The notes: generated from the sequence alone by a model not told the origin. A stretch of 64,000 nt of DNA from JAPPHA01 sp965221575 (GCA_965221575.1 CBDCSM010000014.1:809629-873628), one strand, 5' to 3'. Shown: positions 26,336-35,628, counted from the first letter of the stretch. Made by a program: numbers and translations.

Positions 26336-29300
26336 ATGACGCGTAGACTCCGTCAGGGGCTTTACGAAGACTTGCTGACCTCCGCTCTGGAGGCGGAAGT
26401 CGAATCCCGAACAGCGGAAGGCTGGTCGGTGAAAATTCGCCCGGCCGACGCGACAGTCCGTTCCGAATTCCTGGCGCGACACGTGTATGAACTCCTGCGA
26501 CGTGCGCTCGAAGGGATTCCCGACACTGATGGATCCCAGGCGACCACGCAGACCAACCTCGTGAACCGAATAGTCGAGGTGCTTTTCGAACACGGTGCGA
26601 TGGCTGACGACCAGGTCGAAGATGCCGCCCGCCTCCTCCTCGAAGCGGTCGAAATGCATGCATTCGGCGATATGCAATCGTCAATCCCACGCCCGGTACT
26701 GTCTCTCCGTCGAACCGGGCTTCTCGTCAATGGGCGCCGGGACGTCCAGATCGCCAGCGAGATCACACGGGAGATCCCCAGTGCAGACCGAATCGACCTC
26801 CTGTGTGCATTCGTGCGTCACTCGGGATTACGATTGTTTCGCTCCGAGCTGAAAGAACGCGTGCAAGAGGGCGCACAACTTAGGGTGATCGCGAGCGTAT
26901 ACACCGGGTCGACCGAACGGCGTGCGCTCGACGCGCTTGTCGATCTCGGCGCCAAGGTGAAGGTCTCATACGACGTCGCCCGGACACGACTTCACGCCAA
27001 GGCGTGGTTGTTTCACCGCAATAGCGGACTCCATACCGCATACATTGGCTCGTCAAATCTCACGCACATGGCCCAGGTTGACGGCCTCGAATGGAATGTC
27101 CGTTTGAGCGCAGCCGAAAACCCCGACGTCATCGAGAGATTCGAAGCGACGTTCGAACAATACTGGCGGGAGCCGGAGTTCGAAGATTATACGCCCGAAC
27201 GCGACTCCGAACGACTCGACAGCGCGCTCTCACGACAGAAGAGCGGCAAGACGCGCGACAACATCACCGCACTACCTTTGCTGGTGGATGTCGCACCCAA
27301 ACCTCACCAAATGGTCGCCCTTGAGGCGCTTGAAGCTGAGCGCCTGCATGGACACAACCGGAACCTCGTGGTCGCAGCGACTGGCACCGGCAAGACCTGG
27401 ATCGCGGCGTTCGACTACAAGCGGCTACGTGGCCAGGACGCCCGTCATTCCCTGCTCTTTGTTGCGCACCGCGAGGAAATCCTCAGTCAAAGCCAGCAAG
27501 TATTCCAACTCGTTCTGCGCGAGCCGGGGTTCGGTGAGCAGCTGGTTGGAGGAAAACGTCCAAGCAAGGGCCGCCATGTCTTTGCTTCGGTCCAATCCCT
27601 TGCCAACCGTATCGACGACATTGAACCCGACCGTTTCGACATTGTCATCGTGGACGAATTCCACCATGCGGCGGCTTCGAGTTACGATCGTCTGCTTCGT
27701 CGCTTGAAACCAAGGATTCTCCTTGGGCTCACGGCCACACCCGAACGTGCAGACGGCCAGTCGGTTCTCGGGTGGTTCGACGGACGAATTGCATCTGAAT
27801 CCCGGCTCTGGGACGCCCTCGACCAGGGCCTGCTCTGTCCGTTCCACTATTTCGGAGTGAACGACGCGACGGACCTTTCAACGGTCCGCTTCAAACACGG
27901 ACGGTATGTCCCGGGTGAACTCGACAATGTATTTACGGGCGATCACATCCGAGCCAAGCGAATTCGCCAGGCTGTCGAAGAATTCGTGACCGACCCGCAC
28001 GGGATGCGGGCGTTGGGTTTCTGCGCCGGCGTCGGCCACGCACACTTCATGGCAGCCCGGTTCAACGAATTCGGCTACCCGGCGGTGGCGCTCGATGCCA
28101 GGACTCCGCGCGACGAAAGGCAGGCCGCACTTCAGAGACTGCGGCGGGGCGAACTGCGCGCCGTGTTCGCTGTCGATCTCTTCAACGAAGGTGTCGACAT
28201 TCCCGAAGTCGACACCGTGCTCATGTTGCGTCCGACCGAGAGCGCCACCGTATTTCTCCAACAATTGGGGCGCGGATTGCGGTGGGCCGACGGGAAACGA
28301 GTCCTTACTGTCCTCGATTTCGTGGGCCAGGTACGGCGCGAATACCGCTACGACGTGCGCTACCGGGCGCTTTTGGGTGGCACCCGCCACCAGGTCAGGC
28401 GGGCCGTCGAGGAAGGATTCCCGTTGCTCCCGCCCGGATGCGCGCTCAAACTGGACCGCATCGCCAAGAGAACCGTGTTGGACAACCTGAAACAGGCGGT
28501 TCTCAATGCCCGTGCACGTCTTGCAGATGACTTGCGCGCTCTCGGACCCGAAACAAGGGTCCGTGGCTTCATGGATGCCGCCGGCGTCGAACTCGAAGAC
28601 ATCTACGCACGACCTGGATCAGGACATAGCTTTACGGAACTCCGCAAGCGGGCAGGTTTCAAACAAGGCGCCGTGGACGACACTCTCCTCAAGGCGATCG
28701 GTCGGCTGCTTCACCTGGATGATCGTGAGAGAATCGAAGCATGGCGAAAGATCCTGTTTGCGGATCGTTCCAACCGGATCTCGGATCTCCAGGGCCGAAA
28801 TCACCGTTTTGGCCTGATGCTGTTTGCCATACTGGGTGGTCGCGGCCGGTCGGTCGACGAAGCCGATCAGATTCTGGACCGAATCCGCGGGTCTGCCGAA
28901 CTGCGGCGCGAGATCGACGACCTCTTGGACATCATCATCGATCGCATTCGCACGGTCGCTCGTCCATTCGACCCCACCGGCGAAATTCCCCTTGCGAGTC
29001 ACGCCACCTATACCCTGGGCGAGATCGTTGCAGCGTACGGGCGGATCAGCAAGGACGGGATATTGGTCATGCCGCAAGGGGGCGTCCTTTGGGACGAAGC
29101 CACCAAGACTGACCTTCTGTTTGTCACGCTGGAGAAATCGGACAGGGACTTTTCTCCGACGACTCGATACGCCGACTATCCGGTCTCACCGACCCTGTTT
29201 CACTGGGAGTCGCAAAACTCCGCGTCTCCCGACACGAAAACCGGACGCCGCTATGTCGAACAGTCGTCCCGGGGCACAAATGTCGTCCTGTTCGTTCGTG

Positions 29301-29461
29301 AACGCAAGAAGGATGGCAGGGGTGAAACCCTCCCCTATCACTGCCTCGGCAAGGCCCATTACCTTCGGCACGAATCCGAGCGGCCGATGAAGATGTGGTG
29401 GGAACTGGAAATCCCGATGCCCGGATGGCTGTACCAGGCAGGGAAAGTCGTGGCGGGTTGA
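26336..29461 (+). CDS. PLD-type nuclease/SF2 helicase/DUF3427 protein
   Basis: The 1041-residue protein has three parts. A phospholipase-D-like nuclease domain has the HxK motif as LHAKAWLFH near residue 218 and then GSSNLT. A superfamily-2 helicase core follows, with Walker A AATGTGKT near 347, DEFHHA box near 437, and motif VI QQLGRGLR near 640. A C-terminal DUF3427-like domain includes YTLGEIVAAYGR and LLFVTLEKSDRDFSPTTRY. Such proteins occur scattered in bacteria and may be defence nucleases; the role here is unproven. It is transcribed alone. The ATG at 26336 is preferred over a TTG at 26330. A dead partial copy lies 8 kb upstream. Confidence 0.92.
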   Translation: MTRRLRQGLYEDLLTSALEAEVESRTAEGWSVKIRPADATVRSEFLARHVYELLRRALEGIPDTDGSQATTQTNLVNRIVEVLFEHGAMADDQVEDAARLLLEAVEMHAFGDMQSSIPRPVLSLRRTGLLVNGRRDVQIASEITREIPSADRIDLLCAFVRHSGLRLFRSELKERVQEGAQLRVIASVYTGSTERRALDALVDLGAKVKVSYDVARTRLHAKAWLFHRNSGLHTAYIGSSNLTHMAQVDGLEWNVRLSAAENPDVIERFEATFEQYWREPEFEDYTPERDSERLDSALSRQKSGKTRDNITALPLLVDVAPKPHQMVALEALEAERLHGHNRNLVVAATGTGKTWIAAFDYKRLRGQDARHSLLFVAHREEILSQSQQVFQLVLREPGFGEQLVGGKRPSKGRHVFASVQSLANRIDDIEPDRFDIVIVDEFHHAAASSYDRLLRRLKPRILLGLTATPERADGQSVLGWFDGRIASESRLWDALDQGLLCPFHYFGVNDATDLSTVRFKHGRYVPGELDNVFTGDHIRAKRIRQAVEEFVTDPHGMRALGFCAGVGHAHFMAARFNEFGYPAVALDARTPRDERQAALQRLRRGELRAVFAVDLFNEGVDIPEVDTVLMLRPTESATVFLQQLGRGLRWADGKRVLTVLDFVGQVRREYRYDVRYRALLGGTRHQVRRAVEEGFPLLPPGCALKLDRIAKRTVLDNLKQAVLNARARLADDLRALGPETRVRGFMDAAGVELEDIYARPGSGHSFTELRKRAGFKQGAVDDTLLKAIGRLLHLDDRERIEAWRKILFADRSNRISDLQGRNHRFGLMLFAILGGRGRSVDEADQILDRIRGSAELRREIDDLLDIIIDRIRTVARPFDPTGEIPLASHATYTLGEIVAAYGRISKDGILVMPQGGVLWDEATKTDLLFVTLEKSDRDFSPTTRYADYPVSPTLFHWESQNSASPDTKTGRRYVEQSSRGTNVVLFVRERKKDGRGETLPYHCLGKAHYLRHESERPMKMWWELEIPMPGWLYQAGKVVAG

Positions 29462-29588
29462 GGACCTGAATCACGGTTCCGGTCAGGGATCGGGCGAGAC
29501 AAGCAGATCCCGGCGAGTTTTCACCTGTTCTCGGCAAGCGGGGCGTCGGGACCCGTGCCGTTTTCAGCCTCGTCCGCGGAATTTCAAT

Positions 29589-29632
29589 TTGACAGGTATC
29601 GGCACGCGTAAATATCATTTGTATACAAACGA
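29589..29632 (+). promoter_or_regulatory. Promoter and operator of the first Mo-hydroxylase/reductase operon
   Basis: TTGACA at 29589-29594 is a good -35 box; TATCAT at 29613-29618 is a possible -10 with an 18-base spacer. The palindrome TTGTATACAA (29619-29628), extended to GTATACAAACGA, overlaps the expected start of transcription, a position suited to repression. The same TTGACA and GTATACAAACGA at the same 32-base distance occur before the ferredoxin reductase gene (46919-46962). GntR and MarR regulators bind palindromes of this type; the MarR gene at 36959 is a candidate. Confidence 0.7.
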
Positions 29633-29655
29633 ATCACGCGGATACCGGCCCGAAA

Positions 29656-30513
29656 GTGGATTACGCGATCCCGAAATCACTGGATGATGCTTTTCCGATC
29701 CTAAGCGCCGGGACCCATGCGATCGTCGCCGGCGGCACCGATTTCTTCCCGTCTCTCGGCGACAACCCGCCCCCGGAAAACATCCTGGACGTGTCAGGCA
29801 TCCCCGAACTTCAGGGCATCATCCGTCTCGATGGCGGCTGGCGTATCGGGGGCGGGGTCACGTGGACAGACATAATCCGGGCACCGCTGCCCCCGGCTTT
29901 CGATGCACTCAAGGCGGCTGCACGGGAAGTCGGGTCGGTCCAGATCCAGAATGCCGGAACAGTTGCGGGGAACATCTGCAATGCATCCCCGGCCGCGGAC
30001 GGAATTCCGCCCCTCCTCGTGCTGGACGCTTGCGTTGAGCTGGCGTCCCGCCGCGGCATGCGCAAGGTGCCGCTCGAATCCTTCGTAACCGGCGTCAGGC
30101 AGGTCGCCCTTGAACCAGATGAAATCGTCACCGCCGTTCACGTCCCGGCCATCGCCCCGGAGACCCGCAGCGCGTTTCAAAAGCTCGGGAGCAGGAAATA
30201 CCTGGTGATCTCGATTGCCATGGTCGCCGTCGCGATCAACACCGACGATGACCGCCGCATCTCGGACGTCAGGGTTGCGATCGGTGCCTGTTCACCTGTC
30301 GCAAGCAGGATGACCTCCCTCGAGGATTCTCTGGTCGGACTCCGGGTGAAGGAAGGCGATGATCTCCCTCCTTTCGAACCGGCGCATTTCTCCTGCCTGT
30401 CACCGATCTCCGACATGCGCGGAAGCGCCGGATACCGGGGCGTTACGGCGGCCCGGCTGACCCGGAATGGCATTCTTCGCGCTCTTTTTCCGGGGAGCTC
30501 CAACCATGGATAG
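29656..30513 (+). CDS. FAD-binding subunit of a molybdenum hydroxylase (CoxM-like)
   Basis: The 285-residue subunit passes electrons between the iron-sulfur clusters and the final acceptor in xanthine-dehydrogenase-type enzymes. FAD motifs are AIVAGGTDFFPSL near residue 25 and IQNAGTVAGNICNASPAADG near residue 98. It starts with GTG at 29656 and overlaps the next gene by 8 bases. It is the first gene of the operon that leads to the 6-hydroxynicotinate reductase homologue, so its complex probably hydroxylates the heterocycle that the reductase then handles. Confidence 0.93.
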   Translation: MDYAIPKSLDDAFPILSAGTHAIVAGGTDFFPSLGDNPPPENILDVSGIPELQGIIRLDGGWRIGGGVTWTDIIRAPLPPAFDALKAAAREVGSVQIQNAGTVAGNICNASPAADGIPPLLVLDACVELASRRGMRKVPLESFVTGVRQVALEPDEIVTAVHVPAIAPETRSAFQKLGSRKYLVISIAMVAVAINTDDDRRISDVRVAIGACSPVASRMTSLEDSLVGLRVKEGDDLPPFEPAHFSCLSPISDMRGSAGYRGVTAARLTRNGILRALFPGSSNHG

Positions 30514-33286
30514 CCGCCTCGAAATGCGGCCGGTGAAGTTCACGCTGAACGGTGATGACGTCCAGACGCGCCCGGTGCCCGGCGAGCGGTTGTCGGATAC
30601 CCTGCGCGAGCGCCTCGAAACCCGCGATGTCAAGGTGGGATGCAATGCCGGGGACTGTGGGGCATGTACGGTCCTCGTCAATGGAAAACCCGTCTGCGCT
30701 TGCCTGACTCCGACCAGGCAGGTCGCCGGATCGATGGTCGATTCCCTTTCCGGACTCGTAGCCAGCGACGCCACGGCACAGTCGCTCACCACGGCATTCC
30801 TCGATCAAGGAGCTGCCCAGTGCGGGATCTGCACGCCTGGGATGATCGTGTCCGCCGTGGCCCTCTTGAGGGATGAGGAGGAGCCCTCGGAATCGGACAT
30901 CGAGGATGCGCTCGGCGGCGTCCTTTGCCGTTGCACCGGGTATCGCAAGATCATCGATGCCGTCATACAGGCAAGCAGGGACACGGGTTCCGACGGAACC
31001 ACGGCCGGACGGTTGAACGGCCACGGGTGGATCGGAACGTCCGTGCGGCGGGTCGACGGTCCGGAAAAGGTCGAAGGCAGGGACCTGTTTGGCGATGACA
31101 TCGCGCCCCCTGAATCGCTTGTCCTCAAGCTCGTTCGCTCACCGGTTCCGCGGGCAAGGTTCACTTTTGGCGACCTTGATGCTTACCGCGATTCACATCC
31201 CGGAACAGTTGCCGTGCTGACCGCTGCCGATATCCCGGGCGTCAACAGGTTTGGTGTCATCCCGGGTTTCGAAGATCAGCCGGTCTTTGCCGAGGTCGAG
31301 GCCCGGTTTCGCGGAGAAGCCGTTGCGGCGGTGGTCGGCGAACCGGATTGCATGAGTGGATTCAGGGCCGAGGACTTCCCGGTCGAGTGGCATGAATTGC
31401 CTGGCGCCGAAGAGATGTCCGCCGCCCTTGCCGAAGGCGCATACCAGTTGCACCACGACCGGTCCGGAAACATCCTCTGCACCGGCCGCGTCGTATGCGG
31501 AGACGCCGAGAGTGCTCTGGCCGGGTGCGATCACCTGGCGGAGGCCACGTTCGGAACCGCCTTTGTCGAACATGCTTACATCGAGCCCGAAGCCGGTTAC
31601 GCGGTCTGGAGCGAAGGCCGGATGACGGTCCACGCCTGCACCCAGGCGCCTGTCCTGGACCGGGAATGCCTGGCCCGGATCCTCGACATCGGATGCGAGG
31701 ACGTCCGCGTCGTCCCGACGGCGGTCGGCGGCGGATTCGGCTCCAAGCTCGATCTTTCCGTCCAGCCCTTCATTGCTCTTGCGAGCATGAAGACCGGCCG
31801 ACCGGTACGGATTGTCTATTCGCGTATCGAATCCATGCAATCCACGACCAAGCGTCACCCGTCCGAGATCCGTGTGCGCATGGGCGCGCGCCCGGACGGG
31901 AAGATCACCGGCATGGAATTCATCGGCCGGTTCAATACCGGTGCCTATGCTTCCTGGGGACCAACGGTTGCCAACCGGGTCCCCGTCCACGCTTCGGGGC
32001 CCTACCGGATCGACGATTACCGGTGCGAGGCGGTCGCGGTTCTCACGAACGGACCGCCGGCAGGCGCGTTTCGCGGGTTCGGCGTGCCCCAGGCGGCGGC
32101 AGCCGTCGAAACCCTTGTCGACCAGCTCGCCGAACAGGTCGGGATCGACCCCTTGAGATTCCGGATCATCAACTCCCTGGAGAACGGGTCGCACACGGTA
32201 ACCGGGCAACACCTGGAGTCCGGCGTCGGGATCAGGCTGTGCCTCGAAGCCTTGCAGCCCGCATGGACCCGGCAACTGCTTGAGACGACAGAGTTCAACG
32301 CGGCTGCCCGTTCACGAAATGACCCGCTGAGGAGAGGTGCCGGAATCGCCGCCGGCTGGTATGGGTGCGGTAACACGTCTCTTCCGAATCCGTCGACAAT
32401 CCGGGCGGGAGTCCTGCCAGGCGGAGGCGTGGTGCTCCACCAGGGCGCGGTCGACATTGGCCAGGGCGCAAACACGGTAATCGCCCAGTTGTTCGCAACC
32501 GCTCTCGGGCTGCCCCTCGGGAAGCTGTCAATTCTAGGAGCCGATACGGACATCACGCCCGATGCGGGCAAGACATCCGCATCGCGCCAGACATATGTAT
32601 CAGGTAACGCCGCCCGCCTTGCCGGGTCCGTGCTGAGAGCAAGGATTCTCAAGCTGTGCAACGCCTCGGACGACGCCGAACTGGATTTTCGGGCCGGTGA
32701 AATTCACGTGTCCGGCCCTGGCTCCGAACATGTCATCGACCTTTCCCGAATGCCCGTTGACCGGCTCGGGTACGTATTGTCGGCCGAGGAAACCTATGAC
32801 CCGCCCGTGACTCCGCTCGATGACCGTGGCCAGGGCATCCCCTACGCGCAGTTCGGTTATGCGGCACATGTTGTCCTTGTGGAGGTCGACACGAGCCTCG
32901 GATGCGTGCGCCCATTGCACGTCACGGCAGCCCATGATGTCGGCAGGGCCGTCAACCCGCTGCTGGCCGAGGGCCAGGTACACGGCGGCGTCGCCCAGGG
33001 CCTGGGCATGGCGCTCATGGAAGAATACATCCCCGGGAAGACCGAGAACCTCCACGACTACCTCATTCCCAGTATCGGTGACGTCCCGCCGATCGAAACC
33101 ATATTCGTCGAGGAACCTGATCCGCACGGGCCATACGGTGCGAAGGGATTGGGCGAACACGTCCTGATCCCGACGGCCCCGGCCATTCTGAACGCGATCA
33201 CGAATGCATGCGGCATTCGCCTGACAACGCTGCCGGCATCGCCCTCCCGGGTCCTCGAAGCAATCCGGAGGCGGGAACATGCGTAG
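30506..33286 (+). CDS. Molybdenum hydroxylase, fused [2Fe-2S] and molybdopterin subunit
   Basis: The 926-residue protein joins two subunits that are separate in CO-dehydrogenase-like enzymes. Residues 1 to about 160 hold the plant-ferredoxin-type cluster (CNAGDCGACTVL) and the second cluster (QCGICTPGM and CRCTGYRK). From about residue 175 comes the molybdopterin part, with the hammerhead domain, VGGGFGSK near residue 412 and the catalytic glutamate in GAKGLGEH near the C-terminus. The ATG at 30506 follows GGGGAG, which fixes the start. It hydroxylates an aromatic N-heterocycle or purine; nicotinate or a near relative is inferred from the next genes. It overlaps the following gene by 8 bases. 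Confidence 0.93.
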   Translation: MDSRLEMRPVKFTLNGDDVQTRPVPGERLSDTLRERLETRDVKVGCNAGDCGACTVLVNGKPVCACLTPTRQVAGSMVDSLSGLVASDATAQSLTTAFLDQGAAQCGICTPGMIVSAVALLRDEEEPSESDIEDALGGVLCRCTGYRKIIDAVIQASRDTGSDGTTAGRLNGHGWIGTSVRRVDGPEKVEGRDLFGDDIAPPESLVLKLVRSPVPRARFTFGDLDAYRDSHPGTVAVLTAADIPGVNRFGVIPGFEDQPVFAEVEARFRGEAVAAVVGEPDCMSGFRAEDFPVEWHELPGAEEMSAALAEGAYQLHHDRSGNILCTGRVVCGDAESALAGCDHLAEATFGTAFVEHAYIEPEAGYAVWSEGRMTVHACTQAPVLDRECLARILDIGCEDVRVVPTAVGGGFGSKLDLSVQPFIALASMKTGRPVRIVYSRIESMQSTTKRHPSEIRVRMGARPDGKITGMEFIGRFNTGAYASWGPTVANRVPVHASGPYRIDDYRCEAVAVLTNGPPAGAFRGFGVPQAAAAVETLVDQLAEQVGIDPLRFRIINSLENGSHTVTGQHLESGVGIRLCLEALQPAWTRQLLETTEFNAAARSRNDPLRRGAGIAAGWYGCGNTSLPNPSTIRAGVLPGGGVVLHQGAVDIGQGANTVIAQLFATALGLPLGKLSILGADTDITPDAGKTSASRQTYVSGNAARLAGSVLRARILKLCNASDDAELDFRAGEIHVSGPGSEHVIDLSRMPVDRLGYVLSAEETYDPPVTPLDDRGQGIPYAQFGYAAHVVLVEVDTSLGCVRPLHVTAAHDVGRAVNPLLAEGQVHGGVAQGLGMALMEEYIPGKTENLHDYLIPSIGDVPPIETIFVEEPDPHGPYGAKGLGEHVLIPTAPAILNAITNACGIRLTTLPASPSRVLEAIRRREHA

Positions 33287-33809
33287 GCCGAGGCGGGAAC
33301 GTCCGGAAAAGATCCGCTGCGATGCCTGTCCGGTCATGTGCTACATCGCGGATGGTCGTTCCGGCGCCTGCGACCGATACGGGAACCAGGGCGGCAAGCT
33401 CGTACGGCTCGATCCGCTGACCGTCGTCGAATCGGGCGTCGAAACCGTCCCGTTCCTGAATTCCGATGACGGCAGCGAATGGGATGGCGACCTGATCCAG
33501 GGCAACCGCCAGTTCGTCACGGCGGTCGGTGCAGGAACGACCTACCCCGACTACAAGCCCGCGCCGTTCATAGTCAGCCAGGAGATCGACGGGGTCGACA
33601 TGGTCACCGTGGTGACCGAAGGAATCTTCAGCTACTGCGGCGTCAAGGTCAAGATAGACACGGACAGCCACATCGGGGATGAATGCGCGGCGGTCCGGGT
33701 CGACGATGAACCGGTCGGCCATGTCATGACCAGCGAATACGGCTCAAAAATGCTCTCCCTCGGCGGTGTCGAGCATCTGACGGGCGGGGGAAAAAAGAGG
33801 GTCGCGTGA
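33279..33809 (+). CDS. hnr: 6-hydroxynicotinate reductase homologue, N-terminal frame
   Basis: The 176-residue frame is the first third of the 6-hydroxynicotinate reductase family, which reduces 6-hydroxynicotinate to 1,4,5,6-tetrahydro-6-oxonicotinate with electrons from ferredoxin. An iron-sulfur motif CDACPVMC then GACDRYGN lies at residues 14-33 (Cys at 14, 17, 21, 30). It ends HLTGGGKKRVA, where relatives continue GGGKKEGRVTC. The change of frame is at A AAA AAG (33791-33797) with a hairpin behind it. A -1 slip joins it without loss to the next frame; otherwise two polypeptides are made with a GTGA overlap. Confidence 0.85.
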   Translation: MRRPRRERPEKIRCDACPVMCYIADGRSGACDRYGNQGGKLVRLDPLTVVESGVETVPFLNSDDGSEWDGDLIQGNRQFVTAVGAGTTYPDYKPAPFIVSQEIDGVDMVTVVTEGIFSYCGVKVKIDTDSHIGDECAAVRVDDEPVGHVMTSEYGSKMLSLGGVEHLTGGGKKRVA

Positions 33810-33822
33810 CCTGCGCGACCCT
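33791..33822 (+). other. Candidate -1 ribosomal frameshift signal
   Basis: The heptamer A AAA AAG (33791-33797) is in the zero frame AAA AAG, the same slippery site as in dnaX. A perfect 9-bp stem follows at once: AGGGTCGCG (33798-33806) pairs with CGCGACCCT (33814-33822), loop TGACCTG. The zero-frame stop TGA is in the loop. Slipping back one base reads GAG GGT CGC GTG ACC, giving exactly the residues expected in the family. The zero spacer between heptamer and stem is shorter than the usual 5-9 bases. A missing G in the sequence would give the same picture. Confidence 0.55.
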
Positions 33823-34768
33823 TATGTCGCTCTGCAACCGGGAGCCGGTCGAGATGTCGATCGACGAGGGTGCAACGATCGTCGTCGAGGCCGGGAAACC
33901 TCCAGTCATCAACGGCTCGCCAGAACGGCTCATGCGCGTCGGATGCGGATCCGCCACGATCGGGATGTTTGCCCGCCAGTGGCAGCCGCATGTCGACGAA
34001 GTCATCGTCATAGACGATCACATCACGGGCGTTCTCTCTGAACACCAGGCGGGGAAACTGCTTGGCATGGCGCCGACGGGCATCAGGGTCAAGGGCCGCC
34101 GGTCGACTCCGGGACGGTACTTCCAGGTAGCGGAACACGGCACGGGCTGGGGCGGCACCACGATCGAGGATCCGCTGGACATCCTGCAGGAACCGGACCG
34201 GAGATTCGCACGACCCGGAATCAGGCTGCTGATGGTCTCGACCACGGGCGAACAATGGGCCTACTACGAACTCGATGACGACCTTCGCCCGAAGCCGGCC
34301 GAGATCTCCTCCGAATTGCTGAAATCCGCGGAACGAATATCCGAGAACTGCGAACCGTCCATCTGCTCGGTCCTGTTCATGGGAGGGGCCGGGGGGTCTC
34401 TCAGGGCCGGAGTTACGGAAAACCCCGTGCAGCTGACCCGGTCCGTGCGCCAGTCCCTGACGCGCCTGACCTGCGGCGGAGCCCCGACCTACATCTGGCC
34501 CGGGGGCGGCATAACATTCATGGTCGATGTCATGGAGACGCCGACCAACGCCTTCGGCTATGTGCCGACACCGGCTCTCGTCGCTCCGATCGAGTTCACC
34601 CTCAGGGTTTCGGACTACAAAATCCTCGGAGGCCACATCGGCCACGTCATTCCCCTCGAGAGCATCATCGATCCCGATACGGACGCGCTCGGCGCCGACA
34701 CGGACCAACCGGACGCGACGGCCAGGGGATACGATATTTCGGCAATGCGGCGGACACGGCGATCATGA
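33806..34768 (+). CDS. hnr: 6-hydroxynicotinate reductase homologue, C-terminal frame
   Basis: These 320 residues are the remaining two thirds of the reductase family protein: VGCGSATIGMFARQW near residue 46, FMGGAGGSLRAGVTENP near residue 193, and GGAPTYIWPGGGITFMVDV near residue 225. If read by -1 frameshifting it continues residue 173 of the preceding frame to give a protein of about 495 residues, the normal family size. If started independently it would use GTG at 33806, overlapping the upstream stop. The family is reported to carry covalently bound flavin; RAGVT is a conceivable attachment site but this is a guess. It overlaps the UPF0280 gene by 4 bases. Confidence 0.85.
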   Translation: MTCATLMSLCNREPVEMSIDEGATIVVEAGKPPVINGSPERLMRVGCGSATIGMFARQWQPHVDEVIVIDDHITGVLSEHQAGKLLGMAPTGIRVKGRRSTPGRYFQVAEHGTGWGGTTIEDPLDILQEPDRRFARPGIRLLMVSTTGEQWAYYELDDDLRPKPAEISSELLKSAERISENCEPSICSVLFMGGAGGSLRAGVTENPVQLTRSVRQSLTRLTCGGAPTYIWPGGGITFMVDVMETPTNAFGYVPTPALVAPIEFTLRVSDYKILGGHIGHVIPLESIIDPDTDALGADTDQPDATARGYDISAMRRTRRS

Positions 34769-35628
34769 CCCGGCACGTAGCCGCACTCCTGCCGTGCCGA
34801 AAACGGCTGCACCTGCAGCACGGCCCGATCGACCTCGTCATCGGTGCGGACAGCCGGTCGAATTCGGGGAGATGCCGCAAGGAGGCCTTTTCCGCGGCAG
34901 AGCATCGTTTTGCCACCATACTCCATGAACTTGTCGCCGAACTCGACGAACTGCGCCGGGACACGAATGGTCGCCTCAACCGGTTCCGGAGTCCGGTTGC
35001 CCGGCGCATGTACGATGCAACGTCGTCGTTTGCGCATGACCTGTTCATCACGCCCATGGCAGCCGTCGCGGGCGCCGTGGCCGACGAGGTCCTCTCGGTG
35101 ATGATCGATGCGGCCGATCTCCAACGCGCATACGTGAACAACGGTGGAGACATCGCGATCTATCTCGGCGGCCCAAACGCAACCTACCGCGCCGCCATCG
35201 CCGGTCTCGACGGCGGCAACATCGGCTCGGTCGAGCTTGGCGGCGACGACCGGACCTACGGCCTCGCGACCAGCGGAAAAGGCGGTCGCAGCCTGTCGCT
35301 GGGTATCGCCGACTCCGTGACTGCCCTGGCGCCTTCGGCGGCCGCGGCCGATGCGGCCGCGACGCTGATCGCGAACTCCGTTGATCTTGCCGGCGATCAT
35401 TCCGCGATCGAAAGGCGCCCCGCGATCGAGATTGATCCCGACAGCGACCTTGGCGAGCGAGACGTTGTCACGTCACGTGGACGATTGCGCCGCCATGACG
35501 TCGAGCGGGCGTTATCGCGCGGCGCGGCCCGCGCATGCGAATTCCAGGAGAAAGGCCTTGTCGCAGGGGCCGCACTGTTCTTGCAGGGACAATCGAGAGT
35601 CGTCAGCATGAACCTGGCGCTGAACTGA
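34765..35628 (+). CDS. UPF0280 family protein (ApbE-related)
   Basis: The 287-residue protein matches the UPF0280 family, which is distantly related to ApbE flavin transferases. Features are FITPMAAVAGAVADEVL near residue 93, RAYVNNGGDIAIYL near residue 119 and LATSGKGGRSLSLGIADSVT near residue 167, parallel to the NxGGD and TSG...H segments of ApbE. It overlaps the reductase gene by 4 bases. Because the reductase family is known to hold covalent flavin, this protein may attach it or otherwise mature the enzyme; that link is my inference. Confidence 0.87.
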   Translation: MTRHVAALLPCRKRLHLQHGPIDLVIGADSRSNSGRCRKEAFSAAEHRFATILHELVAELDELRRDTNGRLNRFRSPVARRMYDATSSFAHDLFITPMAAVAGAVADEVLSVMIDAADLQRAYVNNGGDIAIYLGGPNATYRAAIAGLDGGNIGSVELGGDDRTYGLATSGKGGRSLSLGIADSVTALAPSAAAADAAATLIANSVDLAGDHSAIERRPAIEIDPDSDLGERDVVTSRGRLRRHDVERALSRGAARACEFQEKGLVAGAALFLQGQSRVVSMNLALN

